Assembly (NCBI GenBank): GCA_023634235.1 | Contig: JAMKCF010000003.1 | Location: 11,316,742-11,380,741, forward strand | Direction: 5' to 3' | DNA from: Pisaster brevispinus | Lineage: Eukaryota; Echinodermata; Asteroidea; Forcipulatida; Asteriidae | Length of the DNA stretch: 64,000 nt | Shown here: positions 48,600-62,100 of the stretch, piece by piece | How the letters are laid out: each line of letters starts with the position of its first letter | How positions within the stretch are numbered: the first letter of the stretch is position 1 | The notes under the pieces: model-generated | Database searches by the model: none | Seen by the model: the letters and a program-made list of their open reading frames with translations, nothing else | What the model was told of the DNA's origin: nothing | Translations under genes and position numbers: made by a program

Positions 48600-48840
48600 T
48601 GATGAATCTTCACAACCACATCAGGCATGTCCTGCTTTCCGCAACTTTATCTACAAGTACAACTTCAACCTAAAAAACCAAAAGTGTAAGAACAGGAGAC
48701 CAGGTAGGGGTGCTGATCAGTAGGAAGAGGGATACAGTAGATACTGATAGGATCCAAAGGGAAAAGACAACATGTCAAGATGGCAGATTTATGAGATACA
48801 GTTTGTCTGAATGGGGGAGATTGGTGTAAAGTGGATTGAC
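48600..48840 (+). pseudogene. Diverged copy of the 43.98-44.14 kb exon-like segment
   Basis: The sequence agtgtaagaacaggagacca, then ggtaggggtgctgat and gggaaaagacaacatgtcaa aligns with 44013-44110 with indels. The splice donor atactg|gtaaga has become atactgatagga. One frame still reads SVRTGDQVGVLISRKRDT. It is treated as a decayed copy. Confidence 0.45.
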
Positions 48841-50062
48841 ATGACAATGTAAAAGGAGTAACATGTTGAGAGATGATCCTTACATCAACAAAGTGAGGTG
48901 AATGGTTGGGATTGACACAGAATGGCACCTCGCTTGATCTATAATCTGGACTGTCTACGATTCGAGGGGCTGTGACTGTTTGTTTGTGGCACAACAAGCA
49001 GCCAGAGACATAAACTATTTCAAAGAAACTCGTGACAACTGTGTGCAGGACTGCAGTAAACAGGTAAACACCACAAGCAGCAACGACTGCGTACTACCAT
49101 ACTACGTATACGACATGTCTACCTCCCTCAGAATCTGTCAACGTCAGACGCTCTGTCTGTCTCTCTCCGCTGTGTGTGGAGACGGGAGGGATGGCGGATG
49201 TATTGTAAACAAAACACTACTTTGGAGTTTGGTTTGACTTTACAGTCTTTAGTACGGACTACAGCCAAAACAAAACTAACTTGTTGCCAAAAGTTTTCCT
49301 TTTTAGACATCTTTAATACATAGATGATACACGTCAAATGACCTATTAACCCTTTCCTTAGATTACAATGTGAAAAACTGAAAATAAAAATCCGTACTTA
49401 CCAGATCGAGCTTACATTTCAATTTGAAGACACACAACACGTCGTACACGATGCAGACGACAGCTCAATGTTTGTTATTATTTTGCAATGCGTTCTGGGT
49501 ACTCACTACGCATGTGCAGCAAAGATGCAAGCGATATGGGGGGGTGGGGCGCTTGTCTAGCCAGAACATTGATCTCCATTGGTCTCCAAACACGTTGACT
49601 CCGGCTGTCTCCATGGACTATATTTCGCTTGTTTCTGTCGTGGTTTTATTCTTCAGCGAACTGTTCCGGCAAGACTAATGTTTACTTGTTTAAAATGGTT
49701 CTATAATTAGTCTCTCAGACCCCTGAGAGTATTGTTTGTCCTAAGTTGTTTCTAGTATTAGTAGTAGTAGTTGTGCGGTTTGACTTGTAGTTGTACAATT
49801 TAACACATTACGTTTGGCCGGTGCATGTACCGTTCACAAAACTTGGATATTAAATGGCCGATAGCGTGTTTATATCTCACTGTGATTCTCCATTCGGTAT
49901 ACCTTTTGCTGTTTTCTCGTTGGAGAATCCAGGGATTTCTTATTATCTGTCTAAGAATGGGAGCGACACCTCCAGACTCCGCTTCCTGCATACGTTTGGA
50001 AAACAAATTTAAAAAGGACAAACACAAAATGACTGCACCATGGTATTTGTTATAATTCAAAT
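48841..50062. other. Stretch without a supported gene
   Basis: The frame 48980-49237 contains RDINYFKETRDNCVQDCSKQ directly before a good donor (aaacag|gtaaac at about 49061), so an exon is possible, but no acceptor or partner was identified. The rest is unassigned. Confidence 0.3.
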
Positions 50063-53000
50063 TCTTTTAATGGTTTTGAGATCGTCTTGGACCAATGTTG
50101 CACATTGGTTCGTTAAAATTTCATAAAAGTACACTGTAGTCAGATGGGCATTCCATATATTTGACAACTTTCAATACATAGTTAATGGTAAGTATTACTT
50201 CACTGATTAGGCCAAGTACAAATATATACCAGTTTATCGTCCCGTTTGGGTTTTTTTTCCTGGGGGGGGGGGGGGGTATCCAAATAGAGGAGGATGGGGA
50301 CCTTCTTGTGTTATATTATTTCTTTCAAGGACGAAAAAGCCAGACTAAAAATGTGCTGGCTTAGTAGATTTTAGAAATCTTAAACATTGTAAGTAAAAAC
50401 AATTGTTGAAAGAATGGTACCAAGATGAAGCGAAAAAACATGAAAAATTTGTCTTGGGGGGGGGGAGGGGAGGGGGGAAATAAAATAGAAAAAAGGATGC
50501 GGCTTCAAGAAAAGATGAGGGCGGGGGTGACCAACTGTGTGTGTGGGTGTGGGCACACCCACACACCCTTACGGATGGTGGCTTGTGGGGTCCTGCTATT
50601 GTTGTTCTATTATTCCCTTTTCTGAAGAATTCCCGTGAGGTCTAAAATGAACAAAGAATTCTCTTGTGGGGTCCATTGTCCCGTTGTGTTTTGGACCCCC
50701 ACAAGGACCGGTGTGTGTGTGCCCTCCATGGTGTGTGTGTGTTTTACGGTATAAACCTCAAAATACATAAAAATGGCAGTTGGAAAAAACCCCTCCACAA
50801 AAAAAACCCAAATTAGATAATAAAAAAGGAAAATAAATAACTGTATAAAACTATATAAAAAAACAACAACCCACTGTTGCTTATTTCAATTGCCGTTATC
50901 AAAATAAGCACGATGAACACAAAATCCTTGACGAACTACGTCAAAAGTTTGTCCTTGGTTTAACATCTCCATTCTCCACCTGTGCTATTTGCTTGTTTTC
51001 TTTGTTTAAAGGCAAGATATACCTTCTGCTTAATTAAATAAAGCTTAGTTTGTGGTAGCAAAGTATGTATATATCAATACTGAATTTGAGAAAATGTGTG
51101 AAATGGACCAATATTCATCCAAACAGTGGCACAAAAGGACCGTGGCTATATAGCGACCATGTTTCACCTGAAAGGTACAACACATTCAGATATTTTATTT
51201 CATTGTTGATTTATTCAACTGATGTAGAATTCAGTTGCGAATTTGTTTTCTTCTTTAGGTCAATACAAGATTAGTCTTTGTGGGTGAAACACTGTTACAA
51301 AACTTAACTTCACTGCCATTCACTCAAAGATATGGTAAAAGCTACCATTACACGTTTTCCTGAATTTTAAATTCCAAAAACGGCAATCACCAAAAAGTTG
51401 TTTTATGCTCATGTTTGTGACTCCAAACACTGACAAAATAATAATAGAAATGTTGTAAAAAATACATGTACATTTTTGGGGTTCCAACGCTAAACTCCCA
51501 TCCTAATTACATATAATATAATAACAATGTACACTTGTGTTATTGTACACATCACCGTGAAGTGTCTCCACACACACACTTACTAACTCCATCCCTTGAC
51601 CCTTGAAGAGTCAAGTTATAAAAAGTGTCTCTAAGAGGCTCTACCACCATGACCAGCATGATCAGAATGTCAACCCTAAGTCTCATGCCTCAAGCCTCCA
51701 GTTGCTTAAGCACAGGAAGTACAAGTAGCTAAGCGAATCAACATTGTGGCCACCAGATTAAGGTTACCAGTTAAAATACCTCGTAATATGTACTGTTCAT
51801 GACTGGTATCCCACTATTTGTTTGCTGAGCAGAGCGTTGTTTAGCAATATTTTCTGTTTAAGCAATTCTATGGAATTGGGCCATTCATGAACAGCATGAT
51901 CAGAATGCCAACCTGAAGTCTCATGACTCAATCATGCAGTTGCTTAAGAACAAGAAGTAGCTTAACAAACCAACATTGTGATTACCAGATTAAGTTTACC
52001 AGTTAAAATACCTAGTAACATGTACTGTTCATGACTGGTATCCCAAAACTTTACACTAAGCAGAGCGTTGTTTAGCAATATTTTCTGCTTAAGCAGCTCT
52101 ATGAAATTGGACCATGAACTAAGGACCAGTGTGCTAGGATGACTCGGCCAGTGTCAAGCTCAGCTGAAGGTAATACTCCATGAGATCGGATTGGATTGGT
52201 GAGTAAAGATCAGAGAAAACACCTGGACTGCAGACACCTCCGTGGAGGGGGGGGGGGGGGGGGGGGGAGGGGAAATGTCACTTTCCATTGCAACAATGGA
52301 GACCAAGCAAGGCAACAACTGCATCAATGTCTCCTTTAAGTTAAAGGCCCACACAGCAGCAAGAAATATCAATGTGAAATGAAATTTTTATATAAATTTT
52401 GTGTTTTGTCCAAATATTTACTCTCTTTTTAATAAATAACTGCATTTTGAGCAAAGTTCCTGAAAGAGAAATCAAAATTTTGAAAAACAAAAATCCACTT
52501 CAATGGAAAATTACATTTTACATTGAACTATCTTGAACAGATTTGCTGTTCTTGATGGAAAGTGACCCACAGCCTTCCTTGAAGCAAAAGAAGCAGGCTC
52601 TTCTTGCTAACTGGTGGAAAACTCCTCAGAGGAGAGCTAAACCAACAGCGAACTCATCCTCAAAGTGAACTAATACCCTCTCCCAGGTGAATCTTTTCCC
52701 CCTGCCTGAACGAAAATTCAAAATCCTTTGGTGCCTCAAAGATAAGAACTATCGTTGATCCTAGATTGAACTCTCCAACGCCCTCTCCCTTGACTACTTG
52801 GATTCCGTTTGGTGGACTGTCTTTGGTGGGGTTGTTGTTAGAAAGCTGATTGTAGTGGTGGTCATAGTACTCGCCTGTCTTGAACCTGCCTGCCACGTTA
52901 GTACGAAGCTCCTAATGCATTAAGAAAGTAACAGAAATGTCTCATTAAACTAGGCAATTAACTTCACATCAGATGACATGTATACACACCAAATTTGTCT

Positions 53001-53125
53001 AAACTGGCTTACGGCGGACGTTTAGTGCCACCCGGAAAAGAGTTGGAGCACCCTAACTATTTGCAGTCAGTCACACAGCCGACGTGTATATTCAACAAGA
53101 CATCACATTGTGTATGGTGCACAGG
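50063..53125 (-). repeat. Arm B of the inverted segmental duplication
   Basis: This is the counterpart of 23818-27000. It contains the functional last PISD exon, its 3-prime flank, a pair of MITE copies (about 51650-52120) and the end of PISD intron 6. A GT-rich segment at about 50530-50760, related to the 38.7 kb repeat, is present here but not in arm A. Confidence 0.9.
52660..52911 (-). CDS. PISD: PISD exon 7, LGST self-cleavage site and C terminus
   Basis: The acceptor is ttaatgcattag; 83 codons to a TGA at 52660-52662. It encodes [20 protein letters not shown], a variable Asn/Pro-rich linker, then [20 protein letters not shown] and a tail ending GEGISSL. Cleavage between Gly and Ser of LGST yields the alpha chain with the pyruvoyl group. 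A broken inverted copy is at 24034-24284. Confidence 0.97.
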   Translation of the reverse strand, partial: ELRTNVAGRFKTGEYYDHHYNQLSNNNPTKDSPPNGIQVVKGEGVGEFNLGSTIVLIFEAPKDFEFSFRQGEKIHLGEGISSL

Positions 53126-56100
53126 CATGCACCCCCCATGCTAAGCTTTGTTTCCCTCATACAAAGAAGGACAGAAAGTATTCGAATCATACTCATAATC
53201 TCCCTTTTTTTTTTGGGGGGGGGAGGGAAGTCATGGTGAATGAAGAGGTTTTTCATGCAAGTTTTAAAACACCTGTGCCAAAGACCGCCATGTTTGTCCT
53301 TTAGTCATCACACTCACATCTCTGTATAGCTGATTTCTGATCTTTTGCATATAGGTGATCTCATACATGTGGTCAAAGACAAGGGTCACAAACAATATAC
53401 ATTACATGGTAGTTTTGGCTGAGCAAAATTGATCTATTCTAGGCATTTTTTTGTATTCAAAAGCTTTATAGACAAAATCAAGGACGAAATGCACAGGGAC
53501 AGTCATTACTCATGAGCGCCATGTATTGTACAGTTGACTCTTGTTAATGAGAGGTCCACCGGACCAGCCCGTTTTCCTTGTATTATGCAAACCTCGTCTT
53601 ATTGATGCGTCACAGTGCATGCACTACACACGTGTATAGGCTAGAACAGAGTGGTTTGCTTCCTAATAAAGTTCTTACGAGCATGCTGCACACATAAATA
53701 ATGATAAATGCATTTTTCTTGACTATGATCATAGAAATGTAATATTGTGTATAACTCAAGATAAAAATCATAGCAATGTGATGTCAAACTTGCTGCTCAT
53801 GTGACCATGATGTGACAGATTCGGTACTGCGTAGCGCCTATGCTGAACATTGCTTTCGTTGGTAGTCATCCAAGTGTGCAAGGAAAGTAGCAATTCAAGC
53901 GTAGGCTACCAGTGAAATGCTTCTGGTGTTCGGATTGTACAGAACTGCATGGCCATTGCAATCCGATAAATAGTTTGGCGACAAGAATGTCATTTCCGAA
54001 CCTTAACTGAACGGTAAGCTTTTGTAACACATTTTTTTTCAGATCTCGCTACAAAAGTATGAAAAACAATACATTCTGTCATCACGGACACAGAGCCGCT
54101 AAAACACCTTGTATTATCTGTATTCTCGTTACGACCGAGCTCGTATCTTCCGTTTTTTAAGACATAGAAACACGCATAAACCGGTGTATTAACCGACGTC
54201 TCGTATCTTCTGAGCTCGTATTAACGAGAGTCGACTGCAATAACACCTCAAAGTGAGTTTGGATTTTTACTTTTAAACTTTGTCATCACACATGACAATG
54301 TGTTGTTACTTTCAATGAAAACCAAACTCCAAACTTCATCTTGAAAAACAACAGCAATAACTTCTGTGAAATCCTCACCTCATCAAAATAAATGCCAATT
54401 GAGCCCACGTTGGTAGCCCCTACAGCCGTCATTGAGAAGAATCCATGCTCCCATTCACCGTGTAGGACAACCCTCTCATTCATGTTGAAGAGGCCACGGA
54501 TCCAACGAGCTACACCTGGATTGACTGAGAACAATAGACCTGCGAGGGCAGAATGACGAAAACACACATCAGCATCAATTACATGCATACACTGCACAAA
54601 ACATACATGTGCATATGAGGCATGTATAGAGCTCAAGGTGCTTTACAGAATTAAAGATGTAAAACAAAAAGCCAATAAAAACACCACAATCAAAAACAGA
54701 ATTGTAATCAAAAATACAAAATTACTAGAACAAAACAAAAACAGACAGAGCCTAAACAAACTTTTAAAATACTTTAAAATTTCAAAATATGTATTCTATC
54801 AAACATTAAACTGTCTCTTTGTGATGTATTGATGGCTGTGATCACAACCAGTTTCAAATGAAGTACACTCACACACTAAAAATGAACTTAACCCTTAGTA
54901 TTTTTATTTTTCAACAAGTAAGTTGTACAGTTTTTAGCAGCCCACCGGGCAGGTTGAGAAGTGGTGTGTACTACTAGCCCATAGCAGTTTTTAGGAGACA
55001 ATGTACGCCAGGCTCATGTTTAAGGGCGAAACCTGACATGTGCCAAACATTGATTACAACATCAAGTCTTTATAAGTGACTCTGTCATTTATGTGCTACA
55101 AGCTTTTAAATAGGAATCAGATTTGAGTTTAATACATAAGTACTGTACAAAGTTTGTTCAAACAAAAACAAGGTTTACTACTAGCCTGGGAAATGTCTCC
55201 TGTGGTTGATCGTCCAGTCAGTGGGTGAATGGAAGCGATGGTAGTCTCCTGGCGCAAGGTAGATGACACACTGGTACAGGCTATTCCCCGGTCTAATGCC
55301 TATTGACGTCTGATAACCATGCTCAGTCATCTAAAATGGACAATCGGAGACATTTGTCAAATGGCACAACTTTACTCTTTCTAAATTAAAACCACTCAAC
55401 ATTGAATGGTATTTAAAGCAGGTCCAATACTTTGTTCTTGTAAAGACAAGGTAGTTTTTCTTGCAGGAGTAAAGGGTACTTCAATGCAGGAAATGTAAAT
55501 TTGTATTGGAACATTTCAAGGAGCATCAAGGCAATGACCAGGGGCATGGAGGCAATTGCCTCTTCTCTATAACCAAGGTCTCTATATATAACCTCTGGAC
55601 CCAGGCTTTGAACTTCACTCTTGAAGGGGCAGGGCAAATTTCCTCCAGTAAGGGAAACTTCTATAAGGAAAATGTAATCTTGTATTAAAACTTTGCAAAG
55701 AGCACCACAGCAAAAACACAGGGCACCTTGGTAATTGCTGTGGACACTGTGGGTTGATAGGAGGCCTGTCTGGACCACTGGCAAAACAGAGTCCAGTAAC
55801 TTTAGAATTAGGCAGGTTCATAACCCTGTCAATGTACATAAATTTACAACAAAATAGAGACAAGTGCACGCCTTGAATTTACCCATACTGTGCATAGCAT
55901 CCCTGGCAGTAAGCCATTTACAAGTTACATTTCAATAATGTCTGACACAGTGATTTGGCTGGTCATTTGCTCAAGTTGAATTAATCAGACTAAAAATACT
56001 GTTGCTACATTACATGGATCAGGACAAGCTTTTGCATAGCAACCTCCAGATTAGCGAAGGCTGGTATCCTTTGTGCTAGACGTTTCATTGGAAATTGTGT

Positions 56101-59100
56101 ATGGGTGCTTGCTATCTCGTATGTAACTATGCAAAAGCTTGCCGTGTGACATAGGAACACTGAATTTAGTCTGAGGAACTCAAGTTAGTTGATCATTTAC
56201 TTGTGACTGAGCAAAGCATTGTACCAAACCTAACTTGAAACTGGCTTATTGCCATGAGTGCCCTTTGCTTTTGTCGGGGTTTGCCAAGGTGCCTCAAATT
56301 GCCAAATTTGATGTGTGTATTGACCCCTTCCACGCATGTCACATGCGGAGACTGTGCCATGCGCTCACCATTTTGGGAGTCAACTGGTAAGCGTGTATTC
56401 ACTGTGCAACACACAGGGACATTGACTTCCAAAATGGCATAACCAAGATTATTGCAATGATGACATCAGGTTAATTGAGTCAACATAGCATCATTTACCT
56501 GGGCCCAATTTCATAGAGCTGCTTAAGCAGAAAATAATGCTTAACGATTTCCTGCTAAGCAGAAATGAGCAGGATACCAAGTACAAATTGTACACCTGAC
56601 ATTGTAGTTTGGCTGGTAACCTTATTCTGGTAAGCAAAATTTCATTGTGCTGAGCAAATGTTTGTGCCTAAGCAGCTCTATGAAATTGGGCCCTGTTCAC
56701 CAAAGGAAAACTGCTGTGCCCTTTTCTAAAACAAACTTCAGACCCTTGCCCTCTTCAGGAGTTGATTTGCAAACTCAAACTGTGTTCAATCTTCTTACCT
56801 CATCGGTTGCTTCTGTATGTGAATGTCCCCTGATATTGGGACCCAGGAAACCCTGAAGGGTGTAAGTCACTCCTTTCACTTGTTCCATCCATCCCTTCTC
56901 AACCTTGCCAAAGTGGAGCACCTTTCCATCGCACGGACTCACCTGATGGTGAAAATGGGTACACAATACAGTGTTTCACAAATTACAGGGGGCACCAAGA
57001 CAATCACAAGAGCATGGAGACAATTGCTTCCATTGCCTCCGTGAAGAATCAGGCCTGGTGTACCAAACCTGTACTTTCTCTTCAATGTACAAATGTACAA
57101 AGAGAAAGTACCTAAATACACTTTGTCATTGAATTCGTCAGAATCTCCCAAAACATTACAACTTGTTCAACTTCCATCAATCATCCTGCCTGCCCCAAAA
57201 AAATATTTACTTCTGGACTTTGATTTTAATGAAATCATGCCAAGATCAAAACAAAAGCCAAGTATCTACAGGAAAAGAAAAACCATCCCACAAGGTCAAC
57301 CGATAAACATCAACTAAACCTGAATGACTGAGTTGGACCTTAGCACTAGATAAACTGAAATAAATTAACAAAAATAAAAAAAGGAAAAAAACAAACCCAT
57401 TATCCGACTCTGATGGACTCTGGAATGACAGCTGAATTTATGAATCAAATCAGGTAAGAAAATAAATAACACTGTGATGGCATGTCATTGTTGTGACAAC
57501 CGGTATCAAATTTATCAGTTGATACTACACCTAACTTGTGTACATTCTGAACCTGACAAAGTCTTCGAGTACGAGATAGAAGTGGACCATTTCTATATAT
57601 TTCAAAGTCTAATATCAAAAGATCAATTGACCTTTACAATCCCACAGCATGAAAGAACCACTTGACTTGACAGTGTCCAGTAGTTTAAAACATCAAAAAC
57701 CTAATAATAGTTTGTAAACTATCAACTGAACAAGACACACAATCTTTCTTTTTTTAGTGACAAATTTTCAATCCCATCAAATCAAACATAACAAACTGTG
57801 CTAATGGACGTTTATGTTAATTCTAGTTCTGTTTTGATTGAGCTACAACTTTTATATCAGTCCTTGATCTAGTGGAATTTCAACTAAAAAAAGAAAGCCC
57901 AATTCATAAACACAATATTTGTGTCAAGCTTTCTGTGCAGGATTAAGGGTATGTTTTGTCTACTTACGAGAGATCTTGTTTGCTCCACGGGTCTTACTCC
58001 AGGCTTCAGCTCACGGCGAAAGAAGTCACTTAGGTTCTGGTACCACGTCAGATCTTCAACTAAGGCCTCAGATACATTACAGTCAAAAAGTCGTGCATAA
58101 AGTCCATAAATAGGCTTCCTAAGTATATGGGGTACGTCCAGACTGTTAACTTGGCCCCACAGACGAGATGTAAAGCGAAAAGGTAACGCCTTGTAGACAT
58201 TTATCTGGAAATACAAAATAAAGGCAAAGAATGCCATTAACGAAATGTGAATTTTAAAGGCATTTTTTACAGCGTCCTTCTTTCTTTGAATCTCTATTTT
58301 TCAATAAACACATCCAACAAGTCTCATATAAATTAGTCATGACCACGAAAAGAAAGTGTAATTTTTATCCAAGCCATCTTGTTCTAAAGATGATAATGGA
58401 AGTAAGCATCCTGCAAAGTTATTTCTTTTCTTAAGTGTCGCGTTGATAAGTAATCAGTCAAAAAATGTGACATTAAAAAAATCGCCAGCAGGCAACTTTT
58501 GGAAATTTCTGTGGGGTCTGTTTGAATGCTGCCCTCCTATGGCCACAGATGCGGTTGGTACCAACTGAAACATCTCGTAAACGTGGCTAGATTCAACAAG
58601 TACATGTACATGTAGGCACTGTATTTAACCGAAACTTTCGCATAAATAGGCTTCCTAAGCATGAGGGGTACGTCCAGACTGTTAACTTGGCCCCCACAGA
58701 CGGGATTTAAAGCAAAACGTCATCACCTCGTTGTACAGACAATTATCTTTCGCAACTGATACTTGTTTGTATCTTTCTTGGTAATTTTACAGATAAATCA
58801 GCATTACGGAATACGTATGTATGTTGACAAAAACCTTCAAAATTGTTATCAAGTGAAAACAAAACAAAAATATTGTGATGTTTCGTCATAGTACCAAAAA
58901 TGACCTGTTCTTAACAATGCAGCTTGTTAATGTTATTCCACACCATCATTACATTAAAAAAATAAGTTGATAAACAGGCATTGTGATATTTTTGGGCACA
59001 AGTAAATCTAGGGCTATTTTCAAACCGGACAAAAAAAATTCACGTATGTATGCATGCTAGCATGACAACTTTTTTTCTTTGTTTTCATAATTATGTGTTC

Positions 59101-62100
59101 ATTTTTGGAATGGGCGCAATATAAATAAATAAATTGCTATTTTTATTATGAATATTATTATGTAATTATTATAATTATATCAAAATTTCAATCAGCTAAG
59201 CCAATCTTTTTCCTGTTTTTTTTCCTTCGAATTTCCCAGAGCAGGTTGCACTCACTCTTGTTGTCAACTTCCCCTCTCCGAGTTTCAAAAAGTCTGATGG
59301 TGTGTCCCCACTTTCTGTGCTACTTGTATTGATCTCATCGTCTTTGAACAGCCAATCCACGTTGAAATCCTCGTCGATTTCAGCATCAAGCGGGAGCCGC
59401 TCCCCAAGAGCAGCGGGGTCGCCGTCCGATGGAACTGCCAGGAAACGAGCCAGAGGCAGCAGGTGGAAACCAATCCGCAGACAGGCATTGCATGGATTTA
59501 ACCTTTGAAAATACGGGATACGGTCCAGGAAAGGGCAGAGATTCGTGTAGATGAAGTACCACAACTCAAGAAGAACGAAAACAGACAGCAGCATAGGAAA
59601 CTGGCTTATAACCAGCAGAGATTCGATAGCCATTTTGAGTTGAAGAGGTGGCGAGCGACGAGCCGTGTTCTAGAAAATGTCCGAAGCCGGTCTCTGGCAG
59701 TTACTATCAATCAGTCCGAACAGAAACAAGGAAACAGCCCCAGTAGGACGTCGATGCATTTTTCAGCAAAATTAACCGTCTTCCGCCATTGCATTATTAA
59801 AATATAACGTGTGGCACGATTTGTTTCATATTGTGATTTTTATGAGATTATTCCGTTCCTAGGTCTGTCAACAACACCTCTGAATCGATTCCCCGCCCCA
59901 TAGTGCACATCATGTTCATCCACGCAACGCGTGTGCGCGTGCCCAGCAGTTTCCTCAGCGATCAGGCGATATTTTGTGTGTAAATCCAAACGTGTAGTTA
60001 AAACTAAAAGTGTGAGTAGTTTAGAGCGTCGACAGTCATCTACACGTTCAAAATTATTAAAGTGAGAGCCGGTGAACATAGACTTGTCCCAATCTCTTCC
60101 AAAATGTTATTCCCCACACATAGGAACGTCGCTGCATGACAGGTGCAGATGGGTGGGGTTGGGGACGGACAGAGCATAGAGCAGTAAGGGGTATGGGATT
60201 GTAAAGGGTCAGGGTTTGTGGGGGGAGGGGTAGTGTAATAATTATGAGGATTAGTTTAGAGAATTTTGGGGGTTCAACGTTGGATAGTGTGAGGTGGGTA
60301 TATGTTTTTTTTAAAGGATTGAACTACTGGAAAATTCACACTCCTTATGGTCTGATAAGCAAGAATTACGTTTGTAACTTAAAAGGGACAGAAAAGACAG
60401 GGTTCAAAATCAAAAAGAGGAAAACAAAGGATGATTGGTGGGTGGGTGAAATCGACAACACAACTCAAAATTACCATGTAATGTCCCCAAAAACAACTAT
60501 TTTTGAAAAACACAGCAAATCATGTGTTAAGTAGATATACTTAAGTTTCATGTTTGTTTCCTCAAACTAGATATATCATTACGGTTTTTGTTCTCCTTTT
60601 TTGAAATATGAAATTGCTTAGCTTGATCAATTGGAAAATCTAACAAATTTAAGGTGTTTTTTTAAATCTATAATATTGACTTCATAGATTTGGGTTCATC
60701 AAACATACCTGTATCAAGACCACAATAAAAAAACACCAGTCGCTTTATAATACATACTTCAAATATAATAACTGTGAAATTATTCTATCAACCCAAAAAA
60801 GGGGAAATTGTTAACTGCGCGTGTAAATACTCAGAATGCAATTATGCACAAGTTTATCCACAGGTAATATGGTTCTTGTCACCTTGCAAACTTGATGGTT
60901 AAAGTGTTAAAATATACTCTTTTTTTTCACAATAAAGGTCAACATGCGGATTTTTATCTTTTTGTAGACAGAACTTTAAACGAATAAAGAACAACCATTG
61001 CTTATTCTGATTGCTGTAACTGAACTACGTATAATACAAAAGTGCACAAAATCTGTCATAAAAGTTTTTTCAAGTTTAAATTACTTTCAAGTACAAAGTT
61101 TTAAGTACAATCATCTGAATAATTCTGAACATAAGGTGTTTGACAACCAACACAACTTATTAAAAATTGCACTGACATGACCCAATTTGACCTTGTCTTC
61201 CGGTCAAAACCAGAAGTTGAAGCAAAACAAATGTATTCCCAGCCGGGCTTTGTTTTGAGGTCTGCAAACAATATACTCTGAAATTTGGACATGGTCTCTG
61301 TGAATGAAACAAATTTTGGCCTTTCAACCTCAACAGTACGCCGTTATCTTCAAAAGCGCCCTCTTGTGACAAGTTTTTAAATGTACTTTTTTGCTGAAAA
61401 CCTGTTGCAAGTTCAAAAAAGGTGATTTGATGACATTTTCAGAGGTTTGTTGATGGTGTGTTCATTTTAAAAAAAAAGGTAATGGGAACAAATCTGCTCT
61501 TCCAAAATAGAATGACAGACCTTCCCTGTAAGGTCAACTGTTCAAAACAACGAATTAACTACCTGCCATGGTGATGCCAAACCCTCCTCTGGGTTGACCA
61601 CCTTCAACTGTTTCCGTTTCTCTCTCTTCTTAATATGTCCGTACTGTAAATAGCAGATATAAGCAAAACCTACTCCAAGAGGAATGGGTGTCCACTTTAA
61701 GGTTTTGCAGTAATTCATAAAGGCTACTCCAATGCGCCTTGTCCAAGAGGTGTTTTGAGCTGCATGGGAAAAAAAAACTCTTTCAAATTAATTGTTGTTA
61801 GGTATGTGATTAATACAAACTTTCTAATCTACTTATTTTACGCAACCAGCTTAAAGACAGTGTAACCTATGACATCACTTGTTTACAAAAGAGCCACAGA
61901 GCCTGGACTTCCTTCAGGTACAATTTACACCCTTCCCAATGGAATAACACATACAAAAGATTTTGTATTTTATAGAGATTGCACTGTCCGATTTTTAACA
62001 ACTTTTAATATGAAGAGAGGTGGACCATCTCAAAACTTGGTCAGCTGTTCCTTTATAACTTGAATTTATGTGGAAATTATGACATAAAATGTAAACTTTC

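Noticed and set aside
59505..59807. Plus-strand frame of 100 residues
   Set aside because: It is antisense to the alternative PISD first exon and its probable promoter; a shadow frame.
60244..60534. 96-residue plus-strand frame inside PISD intron 2
   Set aside because: Normal composition, but no homology, promoter or splice evidence; probably chance.
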